Counted from the first letter of the stretch, positions 17,868 to 27,066 are shown. The stretch: 64,000 bases of DNA from Proteus terrae (GCF_003144325.1 NZ_PENS01000010.1:62001-126000); one strand, 5' to 3'. The notes: a model not told the origin generated them from the sequence alone. Program-made: numbers and translations.

Positions 17868-17951
17868 ATTATTGAATATTTTTAGATCACAGCATTGATA
17901 TCCATCATTGAGGTTGATTTAGAATTAAAAATAGAGTGGATAATCAATACA

Positions 17952-18434
17952 ATGCAAAATAATTTTGTTTTACGAAGTGTACGTTACATGCTGGACCTAA
18001 GTGATGCACATGTTGTTGAAATCATGAAATTGGCTGATTTCACAGTTACAAAAGAGTTAGTAAATAGCTGGCTGAAAAAAGACGATGAACCTGAGTTTGT
18101 CGAATGTGACGACAATGCAATGGGGCATTTTTTAAATGGTCTAATTTTTTATCGTCGTGGAAAAGATGAAAACTTCCCAGCACCTGAAGTTGAAAAGCGC
18201 ATGACAAATAACATTATCCTAAAAAAACTGCGTGTTGCTTTTGAATTAAAAGATGTGGATATTCTAAAGATCTATGAACTTGCAGACTTCCGTGTTTCTA
18301 AGCCCGAATTAAGCGCAGTATTCCGTAAGCCTGGACATAAAAACTATCGTAACTGTGGCGATCAGCTTGTGAGATACTTCCTGAAAGGGTTAACCGAAAC
18401 CCTACGCGGTAAAGGTAAAGCAGTTAAGAAATAA
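17952..18434 (+). CDS. DUF1456 family protein (YehS-like)
   Basis: A 160-residue protein made of two repeats of about 75 residues. Each has an LRSVRYML or LKKLRVAF helix, then a W/F-x-K segment, then FLNGLI or FLKGLT. This is the DUF1456 pattern known from E. coli YehS. The fold suggests a small helical binding domain pair, but the function is unknown. The start is taken at ATG 17952 by homology, although the ribosome-binding site is weak; a TTG at 17895 in frame is unlikely. It is not next to pgm in E. coli. Confidence 0.82.
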   Translation: MQNNFVLRSVRYMLDLSDAHVVEIMKLADFTVTKELVNSWLKKDDEPEFVECDDNAMGHFLNGLIFYRRGKDENFPAPEVEKRMTNNIILKKLRVAFELKDVDILKIYELADFRVSKPELSAVFRKPGHKNYRNCGDQLVRYFLKGLTETLRGKGKAVKK

Positions 18435-18450
18435 ATTTATTGAATGAAAA

Positions 18451-18480
18451 GAAAGCCTCCTATTTATTGGAGGCTTTCTC
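18451..18480. terminator. Terminator-like hairpin between convergent genes
   Basis: GAAAGCCTCC and GGAGGCTTTC pair perfectly over 10 bp with an 8-base loop. On the minus strand it is followed by TTTC; the plus side is poorer in T. It most likely ends both the DUF1456 gene and the small gene at 18482-18670. Confidence 0.75.
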
Positions 18481-18481
18481 A

Positions 18482-18670
18482 TTAACGACATTTTTTCCCC
18501 GCAGCTTCATAGTAAGGTGCTTTAGGTAAATTATGAATAGCTGGTGCTGCTGCTATTAATATTGCTAATGCTTGTTCAGGTGTGAGCTTTAATGATTTAT
18601 TCGCTTGTTTGTTATAGATATCATTTATATGGGGTATAGTATTTAAGTCTTCAGATAATTTAGTTATCAT
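18482..18670 (-). CDS. Small protein of unknown function (62 aa)
   Basis: I do not recognise this protein. It has a hydrophilic N-terminal half, then a hydrophobic helix (LTPEQALAILIAAAPAI, about residues 29-45) and a basic end (AAGKKCR). Translation looks genuine: GGAGA stands 6 bases before the ATG and a strong hairpin follows the stop. It lies in the AT-rich patch with other orphans. A small membrane-active peptide or a secreted precursor are both possible, without proof. Confidence 0.55.
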   Translation of the reverse strand: MITKLSEDLNTIPHINDIYNKQANKSLKLTPEQALAILIAAAPAIHNLPKAPYYEAAGKKCR

Positions 18671-18844
18671 TTTTCGTCTCCTATATTGATAATGTTTTTC
18701 ATGTTAGTATCAGATTTAATTAATTCATCATGTTTTATTTTTTATTAAGATTAATATCGTTTTACTGTGTATATTAATGCTAAGTACCAATTTGTTAATT
18801 CTTTTAAAGAAATAAAAAGTATACTTCCATCTTTATGAATATCA

Positions 18845-19327
18845 CTAAATCCAAAAGTATTTATATAATAGTTTTTTAATTTTTTCATTAACAGGATTAA
18901 TTAAGTATATACCATTACCCTCTATTCTTGTTAAAAATAATGTGATTAGTGAATACTTCATTATGTTTCCATTTATAATGCTATTACTTCTAGCAAAACT
19001 TTGTATTATTTCAATAGAAATGCAGTTATCAAATATATTGTAAGTACATATACATGTAGATTCAGGTTTGTTTATGATGCTGTTGTTAGGTAATGTTATG
19101 TATTTAAAACAAAAAATATAGCACTTATCATCATTTAAATAGTGTTCATAATTATTCCATGCTAAACAATATTGACTAATCATAGATCGAAAATGACATA
19201 TTTTTAAATCATAATTATTCATTTTATTTATAAAAATAGGTCTGCTGGTTTTATTAAAGAAGTAATTTGTATCATTAATTGCTTTTTCACCTGCTTCTTT
19301 AACTGTAAGCTTTTTTCTTACCCTCAC
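18845..19327 (-). CDS. Hypothetical protein, possibly a divergent GNAT fold (160 aa)
   Basis: AT-rich gene with GTG start at 19327 and AAGGA 7 bases upstream. No firm family match. The C-terminal half shows a beta strand (CISIEIIQSFA), a polar turn, a helix (MKYSLITLFLTRI) and a final strand with GIYLINPVNEKIKKLLYKY. That order resembles the end of GNAT acetyltransferases, but the usual Q/R-x-x-G-x-G/A loop is not seen. It is rich in Ile, Asn and Cys, unlike the neighbouring core genes, which suggests acquisition. It is divergent from the small ORF at 19365 with only 37 bases between. Confidence 0.5.
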   Translation of the reverse strand: MRVRKKLTVKEAGEKAINDTNYFFNKTSRPIFINKMNNYDLKICHFRSMISQYCLAWNNYEHYLNDDKCYIFCFKYITLPNNSIINKPESTCICTYNIFDNCISIEIIQSFARSNSIINGNIMKYSLITLFLTRIEGNGIYLINPVNEKIKKLLYKYFWI

Positions 19328-19364
19328 ATATTTTTCCTTTGGTGAAATTAACTGAGGATTTATT

Positions 19365-19493
19365 ATGCATAAATTAAATAAGGTATTTTTTGTTAAATAT
19401 TTTTTCTATGTTGGTATTCAGTATTTATTTTTTGTAAATTTAGCCGAATTCATTTTTATTTTAACTCTAATCACATTTATTTTTTTAATTTAA
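19365..19493 (+). CDS. Small hydrophobic membrane peptide (42 aa)
   Basis: Translates to 42 residues, mostly Phe, Ile, Leu, Tyr and Val, enough for one membrane helix or two short ones (for example VGIQYLFFVN and FIFILTLITF). GAGGA lies 6 bases before the ATG at 19365, a good ribosome-binding site. No homologue comes to mind. It could be a small toxin-like or membrane-regulatory peptide, or a remnant; the AT-rich composition alone can produce such reading frames. Confidence 0.4.
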   Translation: MHKLNKVFFVKYFFYVGIQYLFFVNLAEFIFILTLITFIFLI

Positions 19494-19541
19494 TACAATA
19501 AGAATTAAATTATTAATATTTACAGGTAAGAATGGAGTGAT

Positions 19542-19708
19542 ATGATTTTCTTCGATGATTTAAAAGCTTCTTTAGAAGCAGCTGTAAAAATGGCGATAAA
19601 AAGGTATCGAGAGTGACTCACTTTAATGTTGCTGATGTAAAAGAGATTAGAGAGTTGCTTAGCGTTTCACAAAGTGAGTTTGTAATTGATAAAAACCCGC
19701 ATTCTTGA
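19542..19708 (+). pseudogene. Broken XRE-family antitoxin gene (NadS/HigA-like)
   Basis: The first frame reads FFDDLKASLEAAVKM and then stops at 19614-19616. Shifting by one base at about 19591 restores GDKKVSRVTHFNVADVKEIR followed by ELLSVSQSEF, the typical N-terminus and first HTH helices of NadS-type antitoxins. A single lost G near 19592 explains the shift. After SQSEF the similarity ends and a stop follows at 19706, so the recognition helix and C-terminus are missing as well. No partner toxin gene is visible next to it. Confidence 0.75.
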
Positions 19709-19980
19709 ATATTCTTCTTCTCTTATTTGATTTTTTCTTTTTTGATAATTTATCCTCGAAATTATTTACTACAACTTTCATTTAGTAAAAATACCGATCT
19801 AAATTTGTTAATAATTGTGTTATTTATGTTTTGTTTTTGTTTCTGTTCTGAAATTTAATTACATATCAAGCAAAATAAAGGTGATTTTTCGCACGAATTG
19901 AGTGGTCTGATCAGTAGTAAAATTTCATCAAATGAGGTAAAATTTCAGTTATCAAATTAATCTCTATACAGGAGAGCACT

Positions 19981-20187
19981 ATGCCAGCTTATAACGAATA
20001 TACAAAAAAACATGTTTTAGCCCGTCGTACTGGTGCTGTTGCGCTAGGTGTTGTGGCATTTCCTGTTATGATTTTCCATCCTAAACGCGCACAATTTTAT
20101 AGCTATATACACCGTGTATGGTCTAAAACAAGTGATAAACCAGTTTGGCTGGCAAAATCGGAAGTGGCGCTAAATAGTCACAAATAA
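19981..20187 (+). CDS. ybfA: Small membrane-associated protein YbfA (DUF2517)
   Basis: A 68-residue protein, the same length as E. coli YbfA, with a shared core FYSYIHRVWSKTSDKPVW. One hydrophobic segment (about residues 18-34) suggests membrane attachment. AGGAGAG lies 5 bases upstream of the ATG. Function unknown. Followed by its own terminator. Confidence 0.9.
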   Translation: MPAYNEYTKKHVLARRTGAVALGVVAFPVMIFHPKRAQFYSYIHRVWSKTSDKPVWLAKSEVALNSHK

Positions 20188-20199
20188 CAGAATATTAAG

Positions 20200-20229
20200 A
20201 TAACGCCTACAAAAGTAGGCGTTATTTTT
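20200..20229 (+). terminator. Terminator of ybfA
   Basis: ATAACGCCTAC and GTAGGCGTTAT form an 11-bp stem with an AAAA loop, followed by a T run. Confidence 0.93.
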
Positions 20230-20409
20230 ATCCCTTTTTAAGCACTTTTCTGATGCGACCTTCTTGTTTTTTCTTATCCTCAAATAATCTTCAATTTTTA
20301 CGTTACAATAAACAATAATGAGTCATTTAAACGAATGCCATTAACCTATTGCTATTTATCTTATTGTTATATAAATAGTGGCATTCGTGATAACAGGGAA
20401 ATAAATGAA

Positions 20410-21153
20410 ATGAAGAATACTGATCTGGAATTAGTGATTAATGAGAAGTTAAGTATTGAGAACTTTCAAGATTATGCGCCTAATGGACTTCAAGTCGAAG
20501 GCCGCCCTCATATTCAAAAAATAGTAACGGGTGTGACTGCAAGCCAAGCATTACTTGATGAAGCTGTGCGATTAAACGCTGATGCAATTTTAGTACACCA
20601 CGGTTACTTTTGGAAAAATGAGCCCGTTGTTATTCGTTCAATGAAGCGCAACCGCTTAAAGACATTACTTTGTAATGACATTAATCTTTTTGGTTATCAC
20701 CTGCCGTTAGATGCTCACCCTATTTTAGGTAACAATGCTCAATTAGCGTTAAAAATGGGCGTTAAAGTTGAAGGTGAAATATTACCGTTAGTACCTAAAG
20801 GTGTGTTTGATTTACCTTTAACGCCAACTGAATTAAAAGAACGTTTAGAAAAAGCGTTACAACGCAATGTATTGCATTGCGGTGATAATGCTCCTGAAAC
20901 TATTCGTAATATTGCTTGGTGTACGGGCGGCGGACAGGGCTTTATTCAAGATGCTGCAGAGCAAGGTGTAGATGCTTTTGTGACAGGTGAAGTCTCAGAA
21001 CAGACTATTCATATCGCAAGAGAAATGGGCGTTCATTTCTTTGCAGCTGGTCATCATGCAACAGAGCGTTATGGTATTAAAGCATTAGGTGAATGGCTTG
21101 CTCAAACACATCACTTCGATGTGACATTTGTTGATATTGATAATCCAGCGTAA
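20410..21153 (+). CDS. ybgI: NIF3-family metal-binding protein YbgI
   Basis: Conserved di-metal protein of the NIF3/YbgI (DUF34) family, often labelled GTP cyclohydrolase I type 2 although the physiological reaction is uncertain. Metal-ligand motifs are VHHGYFW, YHLPLDAH and AGHHATERY. The start ATG at 20410 gives MKNTDLE and 247 residues, as in E. coli. It is preceded by an overlapping two-codon ATG-AAA-TGA at 20405. Ends at a strong terminator. Confidence 0.94.
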   Translation: MKNTDLELVINEKLSIENFQDYAPNGLQVEGRPHIQKIVTGVTASQALLDEAVRLNADAILVHHGYFWKNEPVVIRSMKRNRLKTLLCNDINLFGYHLPLDAHPILGNNAQLALKMGVKVEGEILPLVPKGVFDLPLTPTELKERLEKALQRNVLHCGDNAPETIRNIAWCTGGGQGFIQDAAEQGVDAFVTGEVSEQTIHIAREMGVHFFAAGHHATERYGIKALGEWLAQTHHFDVTFVDIDNPA

Positions 21154-21174
21154 GCCTACTTATTCTTATTTTAT

Positions 21175-21211
21175 AAGCTATCTCTCTAATTAAAGAGAGA
21201 TAGCTTTTTTT
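21175..21211 (+). terminator. Terminator of ybgI
   Basis: AAGCTATCTCTCT and AGAGAGATAGCTT form a 13-bp stem, followed by a run of T to 21211. It may also serve the convergent operon that ends at 21250. Confidence 0.92.
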
Positions 21212-21249
21212 GTATATATAAATCCCTCGGCTATGCTGGGGGATATTTA

Positions 21250-23322
21250 TTACTCATTAAGCTGAATAGGCAATGGGCTTTGTAATTGTTGCAGATTATC
21301 GCATAGCCAAATTAACTGTAATAAAGCTTGAGAGTCACGAGTAGTTAATGCCAGGTAACGAGCTAATTGGTTGGCAATTAATGTCATTCCTAAATCGTCA
21401 GCAGTATGCTTGCTTATTTCTAACTGCTCTTTTTGCATTTCAGAAAGTAATTCCCGCCCAGTACATGCTTGGGCTTCTAATACAGACAAAATAGGGCGAC
21501 AGAACTTTTGTGCTAATGTCGGTTCACTGTGATGCATTGCCGTTTGTTGCTTACGCTTAGCCATATATTCTTGAATACGACTAATAAATCCTGATTGTTT
21601 TTTCTTTCGTGGAAATTGGTCAAAATCGAGATAAAACATTTCAATGCCTTTTTCCGTTTTGAGCCAAAGAGTCGTTGGCAATAAATCCATATTTAAATCA
21701 CGTCGAACAGGCTGAACAGTAACTGCTACTATCTCTAATTCTCGCTTAGTGAGATAACGTAATTCTTCCAGATTATTTTGCATTGTTCCTTCCCAATAAA
21801 GACGTAAGAAGGCTGAATTATCATGATTATCTGAAACATCCCAAATAACGCATTGCTCTATTTCATACCAAATTAATGGCTTATAGCTTTTGATATGTAA
21901 GACGAGAGGGGAAAGAAATCCTTCAGGTTGATTAGCAAAATAGTCTGGTAACTCTTGCCAATTGTTGATCCCTAATTCAGTTTGTAGATTGTGATAATCG
22001 GTAATATCAAGAAAATCAGCTTGGCTTTGTGCGAAGCTTTCGCCAATAGTTGCCAGTTTTCCTTCATCAGAAATACGTGGCTCTTGTAATACAAAAGGGC
22101 GACGCATTAATTTATCGGATGTTTGTTTCCATAACGACAAACTATTCCAAACACTATAACGATTAAATAGAGTATCAAGTTGATTAGGGCGTGCTTGAGT
22201 CGTTTGTAAGAGCTGTTTCTCTTCTTTATCCCAAAAGGTAAAGGTTGCTCCTAATGCACCACTTTGTGCCGTCCACCAATTTGCACCAACAGGGATAAGA
22301 GAGAGGCTGGTTTTTTTATCATCATATTGACGACGAAGTTGACCTCGTAACGCTTTTAACTGTTCTGGCGTCGCATTGGATAATTGAAATAGATAGGCTG
22401 AAATATGAGCCAGCAAGCGCAAGACATTGCTTTCATCCATAGTGAAATGTCTTTCTGCTAATAGTTTGACTTGAGTGCTTAATGTTCGTAAATAAGACGC
22501 TAAACGAGGTAAGCCTTCTGCTCGAGCGGACATATTCAATAAGTGCAATTGAGTGGCGCTGCTTAAGCTGATATGTGATAGCCCTTGGCGTAATAAATCA
22601 TAAATAAATTGTTCAATCGTCGTAATTAACGCGGTTTCTTCTTCATTGAGAGGGCGCTTTGAAGATTGCACAATGATTAAATCTTCAGGCCAACTCCATA
22701 GTTGAGCATGTTGTTCAAATATTTTAGCCACAATAGCAAGGTGGAATGCTTTTTTCTGTGAGTCAGAAAAAGGTGATAACATGCCATCGTAGCCACTACC
22801 TTGTAAGAAAATAACAGGCTCATCAACATCAGGAAGTTGAATTTTTAATTGTGTCCCTGTGTCTTCTAAATTCAATGTTAGTGTTTCCCACTGCTCAACT
22901 AATTTAATCGCCATACGACAGGCTGGTTTTCCTGCTTTTTTGATTAATGCTTCAGGATCAAGAGTAAATAGCGTGGGTAACAGAGGTGCTATTTCAATGG
23001 GCTCCGCAATAGCTTCTGATGATGTTTCATCACTATTATCGTTACTTGAATTATCAGCATTATTATTAGCTTGTAGCCATAAAACAGCGGCTAAAATATG
23101 TTTGCAACAACCTGATGCAGAACAATCGCAACTAGCTTGTTGAATTCCTGCTTCGTGTAAAATAACATTTTGTCCATCACTACTAAATTGCCCAGTATTG
23201 GCATCAGTGAGAGAAACTTTTTCGTTATCAACATCTTTTTTGGCGCGTCTTAATAATCCTGCATTAGCAAATACAGTGAGCGCATCTTCATCGTAATGAA
23301 AGTAAACAGTTTGCCAACTCAT
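21250..23322 (-). CDS. yehQ: SWIM zinc-finger protein (YehQ-like)
   Basis: Last gene of the five-gene operon. The SWIM motif lies at residues 65-75: Cys65, Cys67, Cys73 and His75 in SCDCSASGCCKH, a presumed DNA- or protein-binding zinc finger. The remaining 600 residues show no motif I can name. The ATG at 23322 overlaps the preceding VWA gene's stop as ATGA and gives 690 residues starting MSWQTVYF, which indicates translational coupling. An upstream in-frame start at 23343 is less likely. Order and architecture match E. coli yehQ. Confidence 0.85.
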   Translation of the reverse strand: MSWQTVYFHYDEDALTVFANAGLLRRAKKDVDNEKVSLTDANTGQFSSDGQNVILHEAGIQQASCDCSASGCCKHILAAVLWLQANNNADNSSNDNSDETSSEAIAEPIEIAPLLPTLFTLDPEALIKKAGKPACRMAIKLVEQWETLTLNLEDTGTQLKIQLPDVDEPVIFLQGSGYDGMLSPFSDSQKKAFHLAIVAKIFEQHAQLWSWPEDLIIVQSSKRPLNEEETALITTIEQFIYDLLRQGLSHISLSSATQLHLLNMSARAEGLPRLASYLRTLSTQVKLLAERHFTMDESNVLRLLAHISAYLFQLSNATPEQLKALRGQLRRQYDDKKTSLSLIPVGANWWTAQSGALGATFTFWDKEEKQLLQTTQARPNQLDTLFNRYSVWNSLSLWKQTSDKLMRRPFVLQEPRISDEGKLATIGESFAQSQADFLDITDYHNLQTELGINNWQELPDYFANQPEGFLSPLVLHIKSYKPLIWYEIEQCVIWDVSDNHDNSAFLRLYWEGTMQNNLEELRYLTKRELEIVAVTVQPVRRDLNMDLLPTTLWLKTEKGIEMFYLDFDQFPRKKKQSGFISRIQEYMAKRKQQTAMHHSEPTLAQKFCRPILSVLEAQACTGRELLSEMQKEQLEISKHTADDLGMTLIANQLARYLALTTRDSQALLQLIWLCDNLQQLQSPLPIQLNE

Positions 23323-24473
23323 TGCATTACCTCTGCCAACCATTGTGCGAAATGTTCAGGTGTTAACGCTGCAACTTGCATGCCTCTATCTGCAAGCTTT
23401 TGTGCAATTGCGGAGTCATAAGCAGGTTGAGCCTCATCATCAAGTGCTGCTAGACCTAATAATTTAACTTGTTGGCCATTAAGGCGTTGTGTGCAATCTA
23501 ATAAGCGGTTTAATGAGCCACCTTCTTCAAAGTCACTGATAAGTGAAATAACCGTGCGTTTAGGGTTTTTGACCAAACTTTCACAGTATTGCATTGCGCC
23601 TGCAATATTAGTACCGCCACCCAATTGTATGGTCATTAAAACTTCAACGGGATCGTCTGCTAAATGCGATAAATCAACAACTTGGGTATCAAAAACCACT
23701 AAAGAGACATTAACCGCAGGCAAAGAGGCTAAAATGCTGGCACAAACAGCCGCATACATAATTGAGCTAGACATTGACGCACTTTGGTCAACACAAAGTA
23801 TGACATCCCACGGAAAATGTTGTTGCATCCGTGAATTGAAGTAAGGAGTTTCAATCACTAAACGGCGATTTTTAGTATCGTAATGTTTTAAGTTTGCAGC
23901 GATGGTGGCACGCCAATCAAAGTTGCGACTATTAGGCACTAAAGAGCGTCTAAAACGATTACGGCGACCTGTTAATGATTGGCGAAAGTTATTGCGAATT
24001 TGACGCAAAATATCATCGACCACTTTACGAATAATCGTTTTAACCGCATCTCGCGTTTCTTCACTCATGCGTCCACGTAAACTTAATAATGTTTTCGCTA
24101 ACGCTTTTGTTGGCTCCATCGCTTTTAACGTATTGGGATCTTTAAGAAAACTACTGATTTGGTAACGTTCAATAGCCTGTGATTGCATACGTTCAAAGGT
24201 GCTATTAGGGAATAGCTTACGCGCTTGATTTAGCCAGTTTACCGCAGTAAGTTGCGATGCATCGAGTGATCCATGACGCCCTCGTTCTTGGCGAAGACCT
24301 CGGCGCTGATATTCACGGCGATAGAGAAAGTCGAGTGTACGCTCAACTTTTAAATCATCAGCATTAAAAGTCGCTTGCCCAAGAGCATCATCAGCATATT
24401 GACCTAAAATCAGGCGCCAGCGTTTTGCTTGTTTCATTTTATCTTCAGGCACATCGTCATTATGCTGGCTCAT
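23319..24473 (-). CDS. yehP: VWA-domain protein (YehP-like)
   Basis: A 384-residue protein with a C-terminal von Willebrand A domain (about 223-384). The MIDAS residues are complete: Asp229, Ser231, Ser233 in DQSAS, Thr288 in GGGTN, and Asp314 in SDFEEGG. The basic N-terminal half (RRNRFRRS) is probably helical. VWA proteins of this type act with MoxR AAA+ ATPases as adaptors or scaffolds in cofactor insertion or complex remodelling. The gene overlaps the DUF5682 gene by 14 bases and has AGGAG 9 bases upstream. Confidence 0.9.
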   Translation of the reverse strand: MSQHNDDVPEDKMKQAKRWRLILGQYADDALGQATFNADDLKVERTLDFLYRREYQRRGLRQERGRHGSLDASQLTAVNWLNQARKLFPNSTFERMQSQAIERYQISSFLKDPNTLKAMEPTKALAKTLLSLRGRMSEETRDAVKTIIRKVVDDILRQIRNNFRQSLTGRRNRFRRSLVPNSRNFDWRATIAANLKHYDTKNRRLVIETPYFNSRMQQHFPWDVILCVDQSASMSSSIMYAAVCASILASLPAVNVSLVVFDTQVVDLSHLADDPVEVLMTIQLGGGTNIAGAMQYCESLVKNPKRTVISLISDFEEGGSLNRLLDCTQRLNGQQVKLLGLAALDDEAQPAYDSAIAQKLADRGMQVAALTPEHFAQWLAEVMQ

Positions 24474-27042
24474 GATTTATATCTCCTTTCTCTATTTTCT
24501 TAGCATCAAACCAAGAAATCATGCCTTGTTCCATTATTCGCTGTTGTAATTTTTGGTTGAGTTTAGTGGCTTCAAGCATCTGTTTAGCACTAAATTCTGA
24601 CTGCCATAAGGATAATGCTTGCGTATCTAAACCAATATCGTTGGCAATATATTGCGCAAGCTCTGCATTTTGTTTGGGATTAAGTTGGCTAAAGGCAAAA
24701 CGCAGATCAGGCAAGATCTGAATAAATCGTTCTTCATCCCATTGCTGTAACAAGGTATTTAAGTGATCAACCAATAACGGAAGGCGGATAACTAGCTCAG
24801 GTGCTGTTCGCATCATACCAACGAAATAGCCAATGGCATGTTCAGGAGAACTGCCGGTGCTAAAGGTTGTATTTAGCGTGGTAACTAACGTATTTTCATC
24901 AATATATGAACCTAAATAACGTAAGGCATCTACTGCACCTTTTAATAAAGGTACTGTATCTAATTGACCATCAAGGCGATTGAGTTGCTGATAGAAATCA
25001 CTTTTATAATCATGCTGATTATTGAGCGATGGCATAAATTCAATCAATTCCCGTAAAGAGAGCAGGGCTTGTAAATTGCTTTCTTGTTGTTGTTCATCAC
25101 CTTGAGCCAGTTGTTCTAAACAAAAGAAAGCTTGTGGAATAACTTGATGTAGGCGATTTTCAAGTGAAAGCTCATCAGTAATATCAAGATATTGGCGACC
25201 TCGCCATAAATGGATCAGTTTATGTCCGCACTGAGTTAGTGACTCAAGACGAAAATCTTGCTGAATATAGCTATCTAACAGTTTAAAGAGTGATGGAATG
25301 CGTTGGTGGAGTCCAATTAGTGCTGCTTGGATTAATAACGTAACCGCATTCTGGCTCGAACGGCTTTGCCCTTGCTCTTCAAGCTGTTTCTCCATAGATA
25401 GCAGCTTATTTAGAGCGATAGCTTCAAGTTGAGAGCCTTTCTCTGATAATGAAATCAGTTCACCTTCTACATTAGGTGTCCAGGCGTATTGCCACTCTTC
25501 AAATAATAGATCTAATTGATGACCAGAAAGAAAATCAGGACCATTTACACGGTGTGCAAAATGGATCTCCAAGAAAGCCAATAAATGTAAAAAACGACTT
25601 CTTAAGCGATGCTGCGGGTTACGATAAACATCGCATTTAGTTGTTTTTGCTAAAGTATCATCAAGTTTGAAACGAAAAGCTCTAGCTCGTTCATAGGTTT
25701 CATTAACTAAAGGAGGCGTTGCTGTACCTAATGGGATTTTACCTAAGAGATAACCTGAGAAACAGGTTTTGATTTCAGCCCATAATTCACTTTGGCTATC
25801 ATCTAAGCTGCCTTTAATAAAGGCACTTTGTAAACCATCGAGCAAATCATAGCGACCTGTACCTGCGTGATCTCTTAATAAAGCAAGGCGTAAACTCTGT
25901 TCGGCTGCGAGTTTTACAGCTAAATAACTCGGTGGATTATCAAATTGTTTTTCTCTAATTGCCTGAGCCACTGAGCTTAGAAAAGCAATCCCCATTTTAT
26001 TACGATAAACTGGAGTTGGCTGTTTGGCGACATCATTATTTTCCAATTTATCATGATGTTGTTGCATCAAACTTTGCCAAGCTTGTTGATAAAATGCAGG
26101 AGAAGGCATGCCAGAAGCATAACCATTAAGTGCATCTAGTCTGTCAAAACTGTAGCGAATAAGCCAAGCTTGTTCATTTTCACCCATTTTTTGCATTTTA
26201 GTGAACTGCTTTTGTTCTGTGCTAGAAATGGCGAAAGATTGAGATTGTGAATTAGCTAGGCCTTCAATTAGTGCAAGGGTATGGAATCCCCCTGTGACGA
26301 TTACAATTTTGGCATTGGGTTCTTGCTGTTTGATGATTTGAATATGAGCGAGCATATGTGCTTCACGTTGTGAAGATCCTTCAGATTCAAGCACTTCAGG
26401 CTCATAATCAAGACGTGCAAGTGCGCACCAAATAAAGGTGTCATTAAAAAGTGTTTGCCAATCAGCTAAGGCTTCAATACTACGTAATTCAAAAAGATGC
26501 TCCCAAACATCATCATGATCACGACAGTGGCATTTTTTAGCTAATTGCGCGATAAACTGGCTATGCGCTAAATAACGTTCTTTTTGTAAGCTTCGACTTT
26601 GCGAGTCGCTATACTCTTCGTTATTAACTTGTGCAGCCCAAGGCAAATCAATAAAACGTGTTTTAGCATTGATGCGCAAACCACCCCGCAAAGCTTGCCA
26701 TTCAGGCGAATATTCACAAAATGGAAAATAGGCAGAATGCAGTGATTTCTCACGCTCTTCTTGGTTACCATCATTATGCAAATACTCAGCTTGCCCCATA
26801 ATCGCAACGGGAGGCAGGGTATCTTTATCTGTTAGGCTAGGAATAAGTGAATTAAAGGTATCTGGGCCTTCAATTAAAATATAGTCAGGTTTTACAGAAT
26901 CAATTAATGATAAAACCGCATAAGCACAAGCAGGGCTATGGTGGCGTACAGGGGCAAAATAGAGATGTTGTTGCTGTAACGACGTCCATTTCAGTCGTGC
27001 TTGGTCAATTCTTTCTGGCAAAGGTATTGAAGGTAACGTCAC
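24460..27042 (-). CDS. yehM: DUF5682 family protein (YehM-like)
   Basis: An 860-residue protein. The N-terminus (about 25-70) reads YFAPVRHHSPACAYAV and ILIEGPDTF, and IVTGGFHTLALI follows near residue 255. This His/Glu/His layout is characteristic of DUF5682 and is reminiscent of the ChaN/EreA/TraB-type hydrolase superfamily, so an enzymatic role is plausible. The rest is helical and Gln/Leu-rich. It is separated from the MoxR gene by 99 bases with a hairpin. Longer than the roughly 760 residues I recall for E. coli YehM. Confidence 0.82.
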   Translation of the reverse strand: MTLPSIPLPERIDQARLKWTSLQQQHLYFAPVRHHSPACAYAVLSLIDSVKPDYILIEGPDTFNSLIPSLTDKDTLPPVAIMGQAEYLHNDGNQEEREKSLHSAYFPFCEYSPEWQALRGGLRINAKTRFIDLPWAAQVNNEEYSDSQSRSLQKERYLAHSQFIAQLAKKCHCRDHDDVWEHLFELRSIEALADWQTLFNDTFIWCALARLDYEPEVLESEGSSQREAHMLAHIQIIKQQEPNAKIVIVTGGFHTLALIEGLANSQSQSFAISSTEQKQFTKMQKMGENEQAWLIRYSFDRLDALNGYASGMPSPAFYQQAWQSLMQQHHDKLENNDVAKQPTPVYRNKMGIAFLSSVAQAIREKQFDNPPSYLAVKLAAEQSLRLALLRDHAGTGRYDLLDGLQSAFIKGSLDDSQSELWAEIKTCFSGYLLGKIPLGTATPPLVNETYERARAFRFKLDDTLAKTTKCDVYRNPQHRLRSRFLHLLAFLEIHFAHRVNGPDFLSGHQLDLLFEEWQYAWTPNVEGELISLSEKGSQLEAIALNKLLSMEKQLEEQGQSRSSQNAVTLLIQAALIGLHQRIPSLFKLLDSYIQQDFRLESLTQCGHKLIHLWRGRQYLDITDELSLENRLHQVIPQAFFCLEQLAQGDEQQQESNLQALLSLRELIEFMPSLNNQHDYKSDFYQQLNRLDGQLDTVPLLKGAVDALRYLGSYIDENTLVTTLNTTFSTGSSPEHAIGYFVGMMRTAPELVIRLPLLVDHLNTLLQQWDEERFIQILPDLRFAFSQLNPKQNAELAQYIANDIGLDTQALSLWQSEFSAKQMLEATKLNQKLQQRIMEQGMISWFDAKKIEKGDINHEPA

Positions 27043-27066
27043 CGTGTCGATCCCTTTTCTGGGTGA

